From Flavobacteriaceae bacterium (GTDB lineage Bacteria > Bacteroidota > Bacteroidia > Flavobacteriales > Flavobacteriaceae), in assembly GCA_027490305.1 (NCBI GenBank), contig JAIXYI010000082.1, forward strand, positions 1 to 47,770: a stretch of DNA of 47,770 bases, read 5' to 3'. The notes beneath the pieces are model-generated. The model worked only from the letters and a program-made list of their open reading frames with translations. It made no database searches and was not told the origin of the DNA. The translations under genes were made by a program, and so were the position numbers. Below are positions 1 through 8,318 of this stretch, in pieces (the first letter of the stretch is position 1; the number at the start of each line of letters is the position of its first letter).

Positions 1-1326
1 GAACTCCTTCAAAAATACAATAAGTTCATGCCGGTGCCGATCAAATTCGGAACCCGCACGGAAACCCTTCCGAAGCCTGAGGATGCCGGAGACGATTATG
101 TAGCCGAAACCGTCGAGACCGACAACATCATCAACAACCCTGAGCCGGCCTGGACGAAGCAACCAACCGACCTCACACCGGAGGACTATAAGTCGTTCTA
201 TCGCGAGTTGTATCCGATGCAGTTCGAAGAGCCGCTCTTCCACATTCACCTGAATGTCGATCACCCGTTCAACCTGACCGGTATCCTCTATTTCCCGAAG
301 CTGGGTGAAAACCTCCAAATACAGAAAGACCGCATCCAACTCTATCAAAACCAGGTATTCGTTACCGATAATGTAGAAGGTATCGTGCCGGAATTCCTTA
401 CCATGCTCAAAGGCGTGATCGATTCGCCGGATATCCCGCTTAACGTATCGCGTTCGTACCTTCAGGCCGACGGCAACGTGAAGAAAATCTCGAATTACAT
501 CACCCGTAAGGTCGCCGATAAACTGAAATCGCTCTTCAACGAAAACCGGGCAGATTTCGAAGCAAAATGGAACGATATCAAGATTGTACTGGAATATGGC
601 ATGCTCTCGGAAGACAAGTTCTACGAGAAGGCGGGGGCTTTTGCACTGTACCCGACGGTGGACGGCTCGTACTTCACTCTGGAGGAACTAAAAGAGAAAG
701 TCAAGGAAAACCAGACCGACAAAAACGGCAAGATCGTCTTGCTGTATGCCGGAAATAAAGAAACCCAGCACGCGTATATTGCGGCGGCGCAAGATAAGGG
801 GTATGAAGTGCTGCTGCTCGACTCGCCGATTGTGTCGCACCTTATCCAGAAACTGGAAGGCGACAACTCTGACATCACCTTCGTTCGCGTAGATTCCGAT
901 CACGTTGACAACCTCGTCAAGAAAGACGACGCGGCCATTTCGAAGTTGTCAGACGAGGAAAAAGAACAACTCAAGTCGGCGGTTGAAAAAGTGGTGCCGA
1001 CACCGGGCTACACCGTACAACTCGAAGCACTCGACAGCCAGGCGGCTCCGTTCCTTATCACACAGCCGGAGTTTATGCGCCGGATGAAGGAAATGAGCCA
1101 AACCGGCGGTGGTGGCATGTTCGGAATGGGCAACTTCCCCGATATGTATAACCTTGTCGTAAACACGAACAGCGAACTGGCAACGACCATCCTGTCAACC
1201 GAAGACGAGACGGTGCGCGAAGGCCTGGTCAAACAGGCACTCGACCTTGCGAAGATCGCGCAGGGACTCCTAAAAGGAGAAGAACTCACCGCATTCGTGA
1301 AACGCAGTTTCGAACTGATTAAATAA
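1..1326 (+). CDS. htpG: Molecular chaperone HtpG (Hsp90), 5' truncated by the window edge
   Basis: Cytosolic ATP-dependent Hsp90 chaperone; only the middle and C-terminal domains are present. The reading frame is open from base 1 (ELLQKYNKF precedes the first ATG at 28), so the true start lies upstream and the ATG is internal. Family features visible: a middle-domain FYRELYP...EEPLFHIHLNVD stretch, the LTGILYFPK segment, the YQNQVFVTDN segment followed by VPEFLTMLKGVIDSPDIPLNVSRSYLQ (the catalytic-loop Arg region of Hsp90), and a C-terminal dimerisation part with a Gly/Met-rich insert (GGGGMFGMGNFPD). The missing N-terminal ATPase domain would be about 190-200 residues. The gene ends in a strong intrinsic terminator, so it is transcribed separately from what follows. 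Confidence 0.95.
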   Translation, partial: ELLQKYNKFMPVPIKFGTRTETLPKPEDAGDDYVAETVETDNIINNPEPAWTKQPTDLTPEDYKSFYRELYPMQFEEPLFHIHLNVDHPFNLTGILYFPKLGENLQIQKDRIQLYQNQVFVTDNVEGIVPEFLTMLKGVIDSPDIPLNVSRSYLQADGNVKKISNYITRKVADKLKSLFNENRADFEAKWNDIKIVLEYGMLSEDKFYEKAGAFALYPTVDGSYFTLEELKEKVKENQTDKNGKIVLLYAGNKETQHAYIAAAQDKGYEVLLLDSPIVSHLIQKLEGDNSDITFVRVDSDHVDNLVKKDDAAISKLSDEEKEQLKSAVEKVVPTPGYTVQLEALDSQAAPFLITQPEFMRRMKEMSQTGGGGMFGMGNFPDMYNLVVNTNSELATTILSTEDETVREGLVKQALDLAKIAQGLLKGEELTAFVKRSFELIK

Positions 1327-1331
1327 AGAAG

Positions 1332-1353
1332 GCCACCGCAAGGTGGCTTTTTT
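1332..1353 (+). terminator. Intrinsic terminator of htpG
   Basis: A perfect 6-bp stem GCCACC/GGTGGC (1332-1337 and 1342-1347) with a GCAA tetraloop is followed by six T. It begins six bases after the htpG stop codon. Confidence 0.9.
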
Positions 1354-1384
1354 GTAGGATAAAGGGAATGAGGTATCTTCGTTA

Positions 1385-1447
<63 letters not shown>

Positions 1448-1457
1448 CTCCTTCCTT

Positions 1458-1856
1458 ATGCCCCTCGCCATCGAAACGCCCGCCCTGCTTTTTTCTGCCA
1501 CGTCTTTGATTTTATTGGCGTATACGAATCGTTTCCTGACGATTGCGCAGATCATCCGCGGACTCAAGAAAAACTATGATGAGAAGCGAAATAGGAGTAT
1601 CCTTTTGGAAATCCGGAACCTGAACCTGCGGTTGACGTTGATCCGTTACATGCAGATGTTCGGTGTTTTGAGCCTGTTTTTGTCGGTGTTTGCGATGTTG
1701 TTGCTGTTCTTTAAGCAGCCCTTCGCGGGAATCGTGCTGTTTGGGGTGAGCCTTCTGAGCCTTCTTGTGTCGCTCGGCATCTCGTTCTGGGAAATCAGCA
1801 TTTCGGTGCGTGCGCTACGGGTGCATTTGAGCGATCTTTTAGAAGACGAGGATTAG
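1458..1856 (+). CDS. DUF2721 family integral membrane protein
   Basis: A small inner-membrane protein of unknown function, 132 residues, the usual length for DUF2721. It has an N-terminal hydrophobic helix (about 8-25), a charged cytoplasmic hairpin rich in Arg/Lys (about 33-60, with the family-typical LLEIRNLNLRLTLIRYMQ segment), two further hydrophobic helices (about 65-88 and 90-112), and an acidic tail LLEDED. The ATG at 1458 directly follows the heptamer array. Its stop codon abuts the stop codon of the convergent gene with no spacer. The family assignment rests on the pattern of helices and the charged linker; the function is not known. Confidence 0.75.
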   Translation: MPLAIETPALLFSATSLILLAYTNRFLTIAQIIRGLKKNYDEKRNRSILLEIRNLNLRLTLIRYMQMFGVLSLFLSVFAMLLLFFKQPFAGIVLFGVSLLSLLVSLGISFWEISISVRALRVHLSDLLEDED

Positions 1857-2447
1857 TCAGCCCACGATCCAGAGAAGAACGGGTTTGCGCGATTGCTTCA
1901 GTCGCGCGTCCAGTTTTCGCATGAAAGCATCGGAAACAGCAGGGCAGCCCCAACTCAGAGGACTGTAGGTTGGATAGGTTTCCCCGTCTTTTACCGCCGA
2001 CCACGAATGCAACACAATCACCCGTTCCTCGGCACTTCGGTTGGAGGCTTCGAGTCCGTGCAGCCAATATTTCACGTGGATACCCCAACCGCTGTAATCA
2101 CGTTTTCCAATCTTATACTTCCCTTTTGCCGAGCAATGGCTGTCGGGTTGATCGCTGAACCGCGCCGTTTCCCATTTCGATGGATTGGGCGTTGCATCAC
2201 AGGCGCCGTGTGTGACGAGGTTTTGGTCAACGATGGTGCCGCTGGAAAAGTCGTATATGAAGAACCGCGGTTTCCCGGAATGCACGCTCAGGTCGACAAG
2301 AAAATAGTAATCGGTGTTCATGCCCTGCTTCTCGCAGAACGCGCGTGCTTCGTTGTGGACCCGTGTGTACTCGGTTTTCAGTTTTGCGGTTTTTTCTGCG
2401 GGCTTTCCGCAACAAAGTACAAACAGCAGTAAGGGTAAGTAACGCAT
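1857..2447 (-). CDS. Murein L,D-transpeptidase catalytic domain family protein, probable exported or lipid-anchored
   Basis: Probably acts on peptidoglycan in the periplasm. The N-terminus is a short hydrophobic leader ending in CCG (residues 12-14), which could be a non-canonical lipobox or a signal peptide. The catalytic core is recognisable: a beta-rich start (DYYFLVDLSVHSG...FFIYDF), His147 in VIVLHSWSAV and the catalytic Cys168 in SPLSWGCPAVS, matching the H-x(n)-S-x-GC-x-A/R layout of the YkuD-like murein L,D-transpeptidase catalytic family. Several further Cys residues (38, 83, 105) could form disulfides. Monocistronic; convergent with the DUF2721 gene, the two stop codons touching. 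Carboxypeptidase activity rather than cross-linking cannot be excluded. Confidence 0.8.
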   Translation of the reverse strand: MRYLPLLLFVLCCGKPAEKTAKLKTEYTRVHNEARAFCEKQGMNTDYYFLVDLSVHSGKPRFFIYDFSSGTIVDQNLVTHGACDATPNPSKWETARFSDQPDSHCSAKGKYKIGKRDYSGWGIHVKYWLHGLEASNRSAEERVIVLHSWSAVKDGETYPTYSPLSWGCPAVSDAFMRKLDARLKQSRKPVLLWIVG

Positions 2448-2542
2448 GGGGATGGGTTTCAGGCTGCGATGCCGGTTAGCAGTGCAAACGTTGGAACGAG
2501 GGCTTTATTTTAGGTGGAACGCGCTACACAGTTGCGATTCCG

Positions 2543-2550
2543 TATCTTTG
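2543..2550 (+). promoter_or_regulatory. Bacteroidota -7 element (TATCTTTG) before the EamA gene
   Basis: TATCTTTG fits TAnnTTTG. No TTG lies at the usual 17-23 nt upstream distance. It sits inside the longer open frame that starts at GTG 2514, which argues for translation from the ATG at 2568. Confidence 0.45.
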
Positions 2551-2567
2551 CGCCCGCTTACGACAAT

Positions 2568-3464
2568 ATGGGAAACAGGGATTTTTTAAAAGGAATAGGA
2601 TTTGTGGCGCTCGGAGCCACCAGTTACGGCATGCTGGCCACGTTTGTGAAGTTGGCTTACGGCGAAGGCTATACCACGGCGGAAGTTACGGTATCGCAAT
2701 TCGTCATCGGGTTGCTTGGGTTGGGGCTCATCAACTTGTTTATGCGAACCCGGAAAACGGAAACCGTTGCCGCTACGAAACGGCAGACGCTGTCGTTACT
2801 GCTGGCGGGTACGTCAATGGGATTCACGAGCCTGTTTTACTATATAGCGGTGAAGTATATTCCCGTATCGGTCGCGATTGTGCTCTTGATGCAAACAGTT
2901 TGGATGGGCGTAGTGCTCGAAGCCATCCTTACCCGGCGCCTACCTTCCCTCGGTCGTGTTACGGCGGTGGCCGTGGTGCTCGCCGGAACGGTATTGGCCG
3001 CCAATCTCCTTGATACCGCAGTATTTCCCGATTGGAGAGGTATCGTATGGGGCATGCTGGCCGCCGCGTCTTTCACCACCACCATGTTCACGGCCAACAA
3101 AGTCGCCTTGGGCGTATCCGCCGCACAGCGCAGTCTCTGGATGTTGGCAGGTGGGGCCGTCATCGTTTTTTCTGCTGCGGTGTTCACGCAGACCGGGCCG
3201 TTCCAAATGGGGATTTTCCTGACGTATGGACTCGCCATCGCGGTATTCGGTACCATTATTCCGCCCTTGCTGTTGAATGCAGGTTTTCCAAAAGCCGGTA
3301 TCGGTCCGGGAAGTATCGTGGCCTCCCTCGAACTACCGGTTTCGGTGACGATGGCGTGGGTCTTGCTGCATGAAACCGTTCGACCCTCGCAATGGTTCGG
3401 GATTGTCTTGATTTTGGCGGCGATTGTATTACTCAATCTTCCGTATCTTAGAAAAAAAGAATAG
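2568..3464 (+). CDS. EamA (drug/metabolite transporter superfamily) permease
   Basis: An inner-membrane exporter of about 298 residues with ten predicted helices arranged as two EamA repeats, roughly 5-140 and 150-295. Typical features are the N-terminal GATSYGMLATFVKLAY helix, the SLFYYIAVKYIPVSVAIVLL segment at the end of repeat 1, and SIVASLELPVSVTMAWVLLHE in repeat 2. The frame is open back to a GTG at 2514, but the -7 box at 2543-2550 lies inside that extension, so the ATG at 2568 (MGNRDFLKG) is preferred. The substrate cannot be read from the sequence. The AlkB-type gene starts 2 nt after its stop and is probably co-transcribed. Confidence 0.85.
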   Translation: MGNRDFLKGIGFVALGATSYGMLATFVKLAYGEGYTTAEVTVSQFVIGLLGLGLINLFMRTRKTETVAATKRQTLSLLLAGTSMGFTSLFYYIAVKYIPVSVAIVLLMQTVWMGVVLEAILTRRLPSLGRVTAVAVVLAGTVLAANLLDTAVFPDWRGIVWGMLAAASFTTTMFTANKVALGVSAAQRSLWMLAGGAVIVFSAAVFTQTGPFQMGIFLTYGLAIAVFGTIIPPLLLNAGFPKAGIGPGSIVASLELPVSVTMAWVLLHETVRPSQWFGIVLILAAIVLLNLPYLRKKE

Positions 3465-3466
3465 CC

Positions 3467-4072
3467 GTGTTGTTGTTTGAGGAAGAAAGGACGCCTGTTC
3501 GATTTGACCTGCCCGATGCGGCTGTGACGTACTATCCTTCTTTCTTTACCCACGAGAAGGCGGATGAACTGTTTTCCTTCCTTTTGGAAAAAACGGCCTG
3601 GCAACAGGATGATATTGTGGTGTTTGGGAAAAGCCATCCACAGCCACGACTGACCGCACTTTATGGCAATGAAGGAAAACCTTACGCCTATAGCAACATC
3701 GTAATGCAGCCCAATGCCTGGACACCGGCCCTGATGTTTATAAAAGACGCCGTCGAGCAGGTGTGTTCCGACCGGTTTACCACGGTTTTACTTAACCTCT
3801 ACCGCGACGGCCGCGACAGCAACGGATGGCATGCCGATAACGAGCGTGAGCTTGGTCGCGACCCGCTCATTGCCTCGGTGAGCTTAGGGGCGGAACGGAT
3901 GTTTCACCTACGGCACAACCACGATACCTCCAAAACGCTGAAAATAAGGCTTGCCCACGGAAGCCTGCTGATTATGGGCGGCACGACACAGCATTTCTGG
4001 AAACACCAGATACCGAAAACCGCCCTGCCGATGGGTCCGCGCATCAACCTGACCTTCCGCATCCTGAAATAG
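3467..4072 (+). CDS. alkB: AlkB-type 2-oxoglutarate/Fe(II)-dependent dioxygenase
   Basis: Likely repairs alkylated DNA or RNA bases by oxidative demethylation in the cytoplasm. It is 201 residues, closest in size to compact AlkB/ALKBH2-3-like proteins. The jelly-roll signature is complete: NLYRDGRDSNGWHAD gives iron ligands His122 and Asp124, His180 in FWKHQIPK is the third ligand, and Arg192 and Arg198 in PRINLTFRIL are placed to bind 2-oxoglutarate and substrate. The start is GTG at 3467, only 2 nt after the EamA stop, which suggests translational coupling. No Ada or other adaptive-response gene is nearby, so regulation is unclear. Confidence 0.9.
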   Translation: MLLFEEERTPVRFDLPDAAVTYYPSFFTHEKADELFSFLLEKTAWQQDDIVVFGKSHPQPRLTALYGNEGKPYAYSNIVMQPNAWTPALMFIKDAVEQVCSDRFTTVLLNLYRDGRDSNGWHADNERELGRDPLIASVSLGAERMFHLRHNHDTSKTLKIRLAHGSLLIMGGTTQHFWKHQIPKTALPMGPRINLTFRILK

Positions 4073-4103
4073 CTGATGCGGTTTCTGGTTATCAGGGAAT
4101 TAT

Positions 4104-4135
4104 TTGTCGTATTCTTAAGAAAAAACGTACCTTTA
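4104..4135 (+). promoter_or_regulatory. Candidate -33/-7 promoter of the histidine kinase gene
   Basis: TTG at 4104-4106, a 21-nt spacer, then TACCTTTA at 4128-4135, one base away from TAnnTTTG. It lies 25 nt before the ATG at 4160 and inside the longer frame from 4076, supporting the downstream start. Confidence 0.45.
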
Positions 4136-4159
4136 GCAACGAAACCGTTGTTCTTTTCT

Positions 4160-5512
4160 ATGCGGAAGTTTTCCCTGCTGACCAAAATCGACCTGTCATT
4201 TGCCGTTGGCGGTGTCTTGTTCGTAACGCTTTTTTATGCGATTTTCGCCACGGCTCGTACCGTACAACAGAACCGTTCGACGATTATGGAAACGAACGAA
4301 ATCTGTACGGTACTCGACAAGATATTAACCAGTACGGTGAGTATCGAGACGTCTTCACGCGGGTATACCATCACCGGACAGGAGAAATTCCTGAATCTCT
4401 ATAAATTAGGCAACCGCGACCTCGAGGTGTTGGTTGACTCGCTTCATGATCTGTCCCAATCTATTCACGGCGACGTGCGGGAAGTCGAGGCGCTCAAGCA
4501 GATGATCGGAGAAAAACAGCGTATTTCAGCCTCCATCGTCGAGGCCCGGCGACTAGTGGGTGAAGAGGCAGCCGCCACCATCATCGCATCGGGAAGAGGA
4601 AAGGAACTGATGGACCGCATTCGTTTATTCATCGACAAGTACCAACGGGAACAACAACGGCAATTGTCGAAACGCCTTGAGGAAATCGACCACAATGTCA
4701 GGGTCCGTGATAGCTTGTTTGTGGTTTTTGTCATCTGTACGTTCGGACTGGTGCTCTTTGGCTACCTGCAGATCCGGCACACTACTGTCCAGACGGTTCG
4801 AAGCATTCACATGCAACGCAAAATGACCCATAAAATGGCGATGCAGAACCGTCAGCTCAACGATTTTGCCAATATCACCTCACATAACCTGCGGTCACCT
4901 GCCGCGAACATATCGTCGTTGGTCGACATTGTCAACGAAGACAGTACTATCGATGACTACCGGACCGTATTCGAAATGCTGAAGAAGGTTTCGGTCAATC
5001 TCAATGAAACGCTCAATGAGCTCATTGACGTCCTTCATATCAAGAACAACACGGGCATCGAGCGCGAACAGGTGGCATTGAGCGATATGTGCCAGCACGT
5101 TTGTGCTACGCTGCAGGGACAAATACTGGAAAAAGAGGCACAGATTATATATGACTTCGATCGCGCGCCGTCTATTCGATTCCCTAAGATTTATATGGAG
5201 AGCATCCTACAAAATCTGGTCAGCAACGCCTTGAAATACAGTCATCCGGATCGTAAACCCGTGATCGAGATTCGCACGGAGAAGCTCACCCACTACGTCA
5301 GACTGACCATAAAAGACAACGGCCTTGGCATCGATTTGTCGAAATACGGGCATAAAGTCTTTGGTATGCGGCAAATTTTCCATCGAAACACCGATGCGAA
5401 AGGAATCGGCCTTTTTATGACCAAAACGCAGGTCGAAGCACTCGGGGGTACTATTTCCGTTGAAAGCGACGGGCAATCAGGCACTACCTTTATCGTCCAT
5501 TTTCCTATATAA
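4160..5512 (+). CDS. CHASE3-domain sensor histidine kinase without an adjacent response regulator
   Basis: A membrane two-component sensor of about 450 residues. TM1 covers about residues 5-34. A helical periplasmic CHASE3-like region (about 35-180, with the SIETSSRGYTITGQEKFL signature) precedes TM2 at about 185-208. The phosphoacceptor is His242 in SHNLRSP, followed by a dimerisation helix pair. The ATPase domain shows the N-box (ILQNLVSNALKYS, Asn356), G1 (DNGLGI, 386-391) and G2 (AKGIGLFM, 413-420). The frame is open from 4076 but the promoter-like box at 4128-4135 and the MRKFSLLTKIDL start favour 4160. No receiver domain or regulator gene is present here; the next gene begins 2 nt after its stop. 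Confidence 0.9.
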   Translation: MRKFSLLTKIDLSFAVGGVLFVTLFYAIFATARTVQQNRSTIMETNEICTVLDKILTSTVSIETSSRGYTITGQEKFLNLYKLGNRDLEVLVDSLHDLSQSIHGDVREVEALKQMIGEKQRISASIVEARRLVGEEAAATIIASGRGKELMDRIRLFIDKYQREQQRQLSKRLEEIDHNVRVRDSLFVVFVICTFGLVLFGYLQIRHTTVQTVRSIHMQRKMTHKMAMQNRQLNDFANITSHNLRSPAANISSLVDIVNEDSTIDDYRTVFEMLKKVSVNLNETLNELIDVLHIKNNTGIEREQVALSDMCQHVCATLQGQILEKEAQIIYDFDRAPSIRFPKIYMESILQNLVSNALKYSHPDRKPVIEIRTEKLTHYVRLTIKDNGLGIDLSKYGHKVFGMRQIFHRNTDAKGIGLFMTKTQVEALGGTISVESDGQSGTTFIVHFPI

Positions 5513-5514
5513 CC

Positions 5515-6348
5515 ATGGAAACCATCGTACAATATTTTGAGACCATCCCGTCTTGGCACCGCGCCCTCATCCTGGCCGGTGGTATCACCTTTTTCTGGCT
5601 GATCGAGAATGCCCGCCCGTTTGCGTCCTTTTCGTATCGCAAATGGCATCACGCCGGCATCAATTTTTTCTTTACCGCCACCACTATCGTCGTCAATTTT
5701 GTCATGGCTTTCCTGTTGCTGCAAACCGCGGAATGGGCAGCCGCTCGTGAAATCGGGGTGCTGAACCTGTTATCCGGATTCCCACTATGGCTTTACACCC
5801 TGGTCGGTCTTCTGATACTCGATCTCTTCGGTGCCTATTTTGCCCATCTTTTTGAACACAAAATCAGTGTGCTGTGGCGCTTCCATCTTATACACCATAC
5901 CGATACCTGGCTGGATACGACCTCGGCCAACCGCCACCACCCGGGAGAGAGCGTGATCCGATTTGTCTTTACGATTATTGGGACGTTTCTGGCCGGTGCG
6001 CCGATGTGGATGGTGTTTATGTACCAATCGTTATCGGTCGTTTTTTCGCAGTTCAATCACGCTAATATCCAGTTGCCCCTGTGGTTCGATAGGACGCTGC
6101 GTTATGTTTTGGTGTCACCCGATATGCATAAAGTGCACCACCATTACCGCTTACCCTATACCGACTCTAATTACGGCAATATCTTTTCGTTGTGGGACCG
6201 GCTGTTCGGCACGTATCGTGAACTTCCGGCGAAGGATATTGTGTATGGCATCGACACCCATCCCGACGAAGGCGAGCACAACCGCCTTACTGAATTGCTG
6301 AAGATGCCGTTTCGTGCGAAGCGACCGCCTACGCGCGACGTTAGGTAA
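5515..6348 (+). CDS. Sterol desaturase / fatty acid hydroxylase family membrane protein
   Basis: A di-iron membrane oxygenase of 277 residues with several hydrophobic helices. The histidine boxes of the superfamily are clear: HLFEH (about 105-109), HLIHH (about 123-127), NRHH (about 138-141), and a C-terminal HKVHHH (about 205-210) followed by DSNYGNIFSLWDRLFGTY, the usual end of this family. It probably hydroxylates or desaturates a lipid such as an acyl chain, ornithine lipid or carotenoid; the substrate cannot be told from sequence. ATG 5515 follows the kinase stop by 2 nt, so the two are likely one transcript and possibly a membrane-sensing pair. Confidence 0.88.
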   Translation: METIVQYFETIPSWHRALILAGGITFFWLIENARPFASFSYRKWHHAGINFFFTATTIVVNFVMAFLLLQTAEWAAAREIGVLNLLSGFPLWLYTLVGLLILDLFGAYFAHLFEHKISVLWRFHLIHHTDTWLDTTSANRHHPGESVIRFVFTIIGTFLAGAPMWMVFMYQSLSVVFSQFNHANIQLPLWFDRTLRYVLVSPDMHKVHHHYRLPYTDSNYGNIFSLWDRLFGTYRELPAKDIVYGIDTHPDEGEHNRLTELLKMPFRAKRPPTRDVR

Positions 6349-6420
6349 ATCCAATAAAAACAAAGCGGTTACGTAACAATATCGAAGGTTTATAGTCTTA
6401 CCTCCCAAATCGGAAACAAT

Positions 6421-8238
6421 ATGACAAAACCCTTGATGTGGTGTGTCGTCCTGATGACGGGCGTCGCCTCTTTTGCACAAAACGCCCTGAAGGCGAATCT
6501 GGATCTCACGAATGTGGTCGACGATAAAGTACAGGTTACCGTTTCGGTGCCCAAGATCGCCACGGACAAAATCACGTATTTTATTCCCAAAACCGTTCCC
6601 GGTACCTACTCTGAAGATGATTTTGGGAAGTATATTGACGATCTCAAAGCCGTAGGAACCGATGGAAAACCCCTTGTGGTAGAGAAAGCGGATGCGAATT
6701 CCTGGACCATCGTTGGTGCTAAAAAACTCGCGAAAATTACCTATCTCGTCAATGACACGTTTGACATCGAGGGAAAACATGATGTTTTTTCGCCTGTAGG
6801 GAGTAACATTCAGGCTAATAAGAATTTCATGGTCAATACACAGGCGTTCGTCGGGTATTTTAAGGAGTTTATGGAAACGCCGTATGAAATGACGGTGTCG
6901 CATCCGGCCGGACTTTGGGGTGCTACGTCGATGACCGATCTTGACGATTCTCCTACAGCGGATCGCTTTACGGTGTCGCGGTATGCGGAACTGGTGGAGA
7001 ATCCGATTATGTATTCCATGCCTGACCATACCGAATTCCAAATCAATGGAATGGACATCCTCATTGCGGTATATTCGCCCAATCGTATTGTCACAGCCGA
7101 GGCGATTACACCGGATCTTAAAGAGATGATGACGGCGCAGAAAGCCTTCCTTGGCAACTTCAATTCTACCAAAAAATACAGTATCCTTATTTACCTCTCA
7201 ACGCTTTCGGAAACGGATGCTAAAGGATTCGGGGCGCTTGAACATCCTACCTGTACGACCGTCGTAATGCCAGAATCGATGGGTGTGGAAGGCCTCGGTG
7301 CTCAATTGCGCGATGTCGTATCACATGAGTTTTTCCATATTGTAACCCCGCTTACTATCCACTCAAAGGAAATCCAGTTTTTTGATTTCAATGCGCCCAA
7401 AATGTCAAAGCATCTTTGGATGTATGAAGGTGTAACGGAGTATTTTGCCAATCTGTTTCAGGTGAATCAGGGGTTGATTTCGGAGCAGGAATTCCTCGAC
7501 CGTATGACCGGCAAGATTGAAAATGCGTCGCGAATGGACGATAAGATGCCGTTCACCAAAATGAGCCAGAATGTATTGGTGAAACCGTATAAAGACCAAT
7601 ACCAGAATGTATATGATAAAGGTGCCCTGATCGGAATGTGCATCGATATCATCATCCGTGAGAAAAGCAACGGGCAACGGGGTATCCTTGACATGATGCA
7701 GCGTCTGTCAGCCAAGTACGGCGCCGGAAAACCGTTTGAGGACGATGCGTTGTTTGCCGAGATTACGCAAATGACGTATCCGGAAGTCGGCGCGTTCCTC
7801 GATAAGTATGTGGCGGGCGAAACGCCGATTCCTTACAGCGAATACTTCGCCAAAATGGGCGTCGTAAAAGGCAAATACAACAAGAAAGGAATGCCGCTGC
7901 TGAAAGATATGCAGACACCGTATATCGGGGTGAACCCGAAGAGTGAGATTTATTTCCTGCCGGGCGTTGATAATGCATTTGCCAAGAACCTCGGCGTTGA
8001 AGGAAATGACGTGCTGTTGGAGGCCAATGGCACAGCTTACAACGTCAATAACATCTATGACCTCGTCATGGCAAGTATAGGCTGGAAGGAAGGCGATGCG
8101 GTCACGTTGAAGATCCGCCGTGGTACGGAAGAGAAAACCGTATCTGGGAAAGTGGTGCTTCCGTCGACCGAAGAGGAAGGCTATAACGCCTCCGCAGCCG
8201 ACAAACAGGCGCTTCGCAATGCCTGGTTGAAAGGGTAG
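6421..8238 (+). CDS. M61 family metallopeptidase with C-terminal PDZ domain, secreted
   Basis: A zinc aminopeptidase-like enzyme (glycyl aminopeptidase family M61) of 605 residues, exported to the periplasm or beyond. The signal peptide is MTKPLMWCVVLMTGVASFAQ. The N-terminal beta domain carries the YFIPKTVPGTYSEDDFGKY segment typical of M61. The zinc site is HEFFH (in DVVSHEFFHIVTPL) with the third ligand Glu in MYEGVTEYFA about 45 residues later. A PDZ-like domain fills roughly 495-585 (YIGVNPKSEIYFLPGVDNAF...VEGNDVLLEANG). It stands alone between genes; a strong terminator follows. Confidence 0.92.
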   Translation: MTKPLMWCVVLMTGVASFAQNALKANLDLTNVVDDKVQVTVSVPKIATDKITYFIPKTVPGTYSEDDFGKYIDDLKAVGTDGKPLVVEKADANSWTIVGAKKLAKITYLVNDTFDIEGKHDVFSPVGSNIQANKNFMVNTQAFVGYFKEFMETPYEMTVSHPAGLWGATSMTDLDDSPTADRFTVSRYAELVENPIMYSMPDHTEFQINGMDILIAVYSPNRIVTAEAITPDLKEMMTAQKAFLGNFNSTKKYSILIYLSTLSETDAKGFGALEHPTCTTVVMPESMGVEGLGAQLRDVVSHEFFHIVTPLTIHSKEIQFFDFNAPKMSKHLWMYEGVTEYFANLFQVNQGLISEQEFLDRMTGKIENASRMDDKMPFTKMSQNVLVKPYKDQYQNVYDKGALIGMCIDIIIREKSNGQRGILDMMQRLSAKYGAGKPFEDDALFAEITQMTYPEVGAFLDKYVAGETPIPYSEYFAKMGVVKGKYNKKGMPLLKDMQTPYIGVNPKSEIYFLPGVDNAFAKNLGVEGNDVLLEANGTAYNVNNIYDLVMASIGWKEGDAVTLKIRRGTEEKTVSGKVVLPSTEEEGYNASAADKQALRNAWLKG

Positions 8239-8261
8239 CGAAAAAACACTGCAATGGAAGG

Positions 8262-8292
8262 ATCCCCAAGGCCCGCGCTTTGGGGATTTTTT
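8262..8292 (+). terminator. Intrinsic terminator of the M61 peptidase gene
   Basis: ATCCCCAA (8262-8269) pairs with TTGGGGAT (8280-8287); a T-run continues to 8292. It overlaps the extended open frame of the next gene, which therefore starts downstream. Confidence 0.85.
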
Positions 8293-8318
8293 CTTTATTT
8301 TGCGCAAACTCAAAACAG

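Noticed and set aside
2514..2567. GTG start at 2514 for the EamA gene
   Set aside because: The extension contains the -7 promoter box and lacks transporter-like sequence; ATG 2568 fits better.
2840..3637. 265-codon minus-strand open frame across the EamA and AlkB genes
   Set aside because: It spans two well-supported plus-strand genes and shows no recognisable domain; low-complexity shadow frame.
6151..7041. 296-codon minus-strand frame over the desaturase and M61 genes
   Set aside because: It crosses two real genes on the other strand; Arg/His/Ile-rich shadow translation without motifs.
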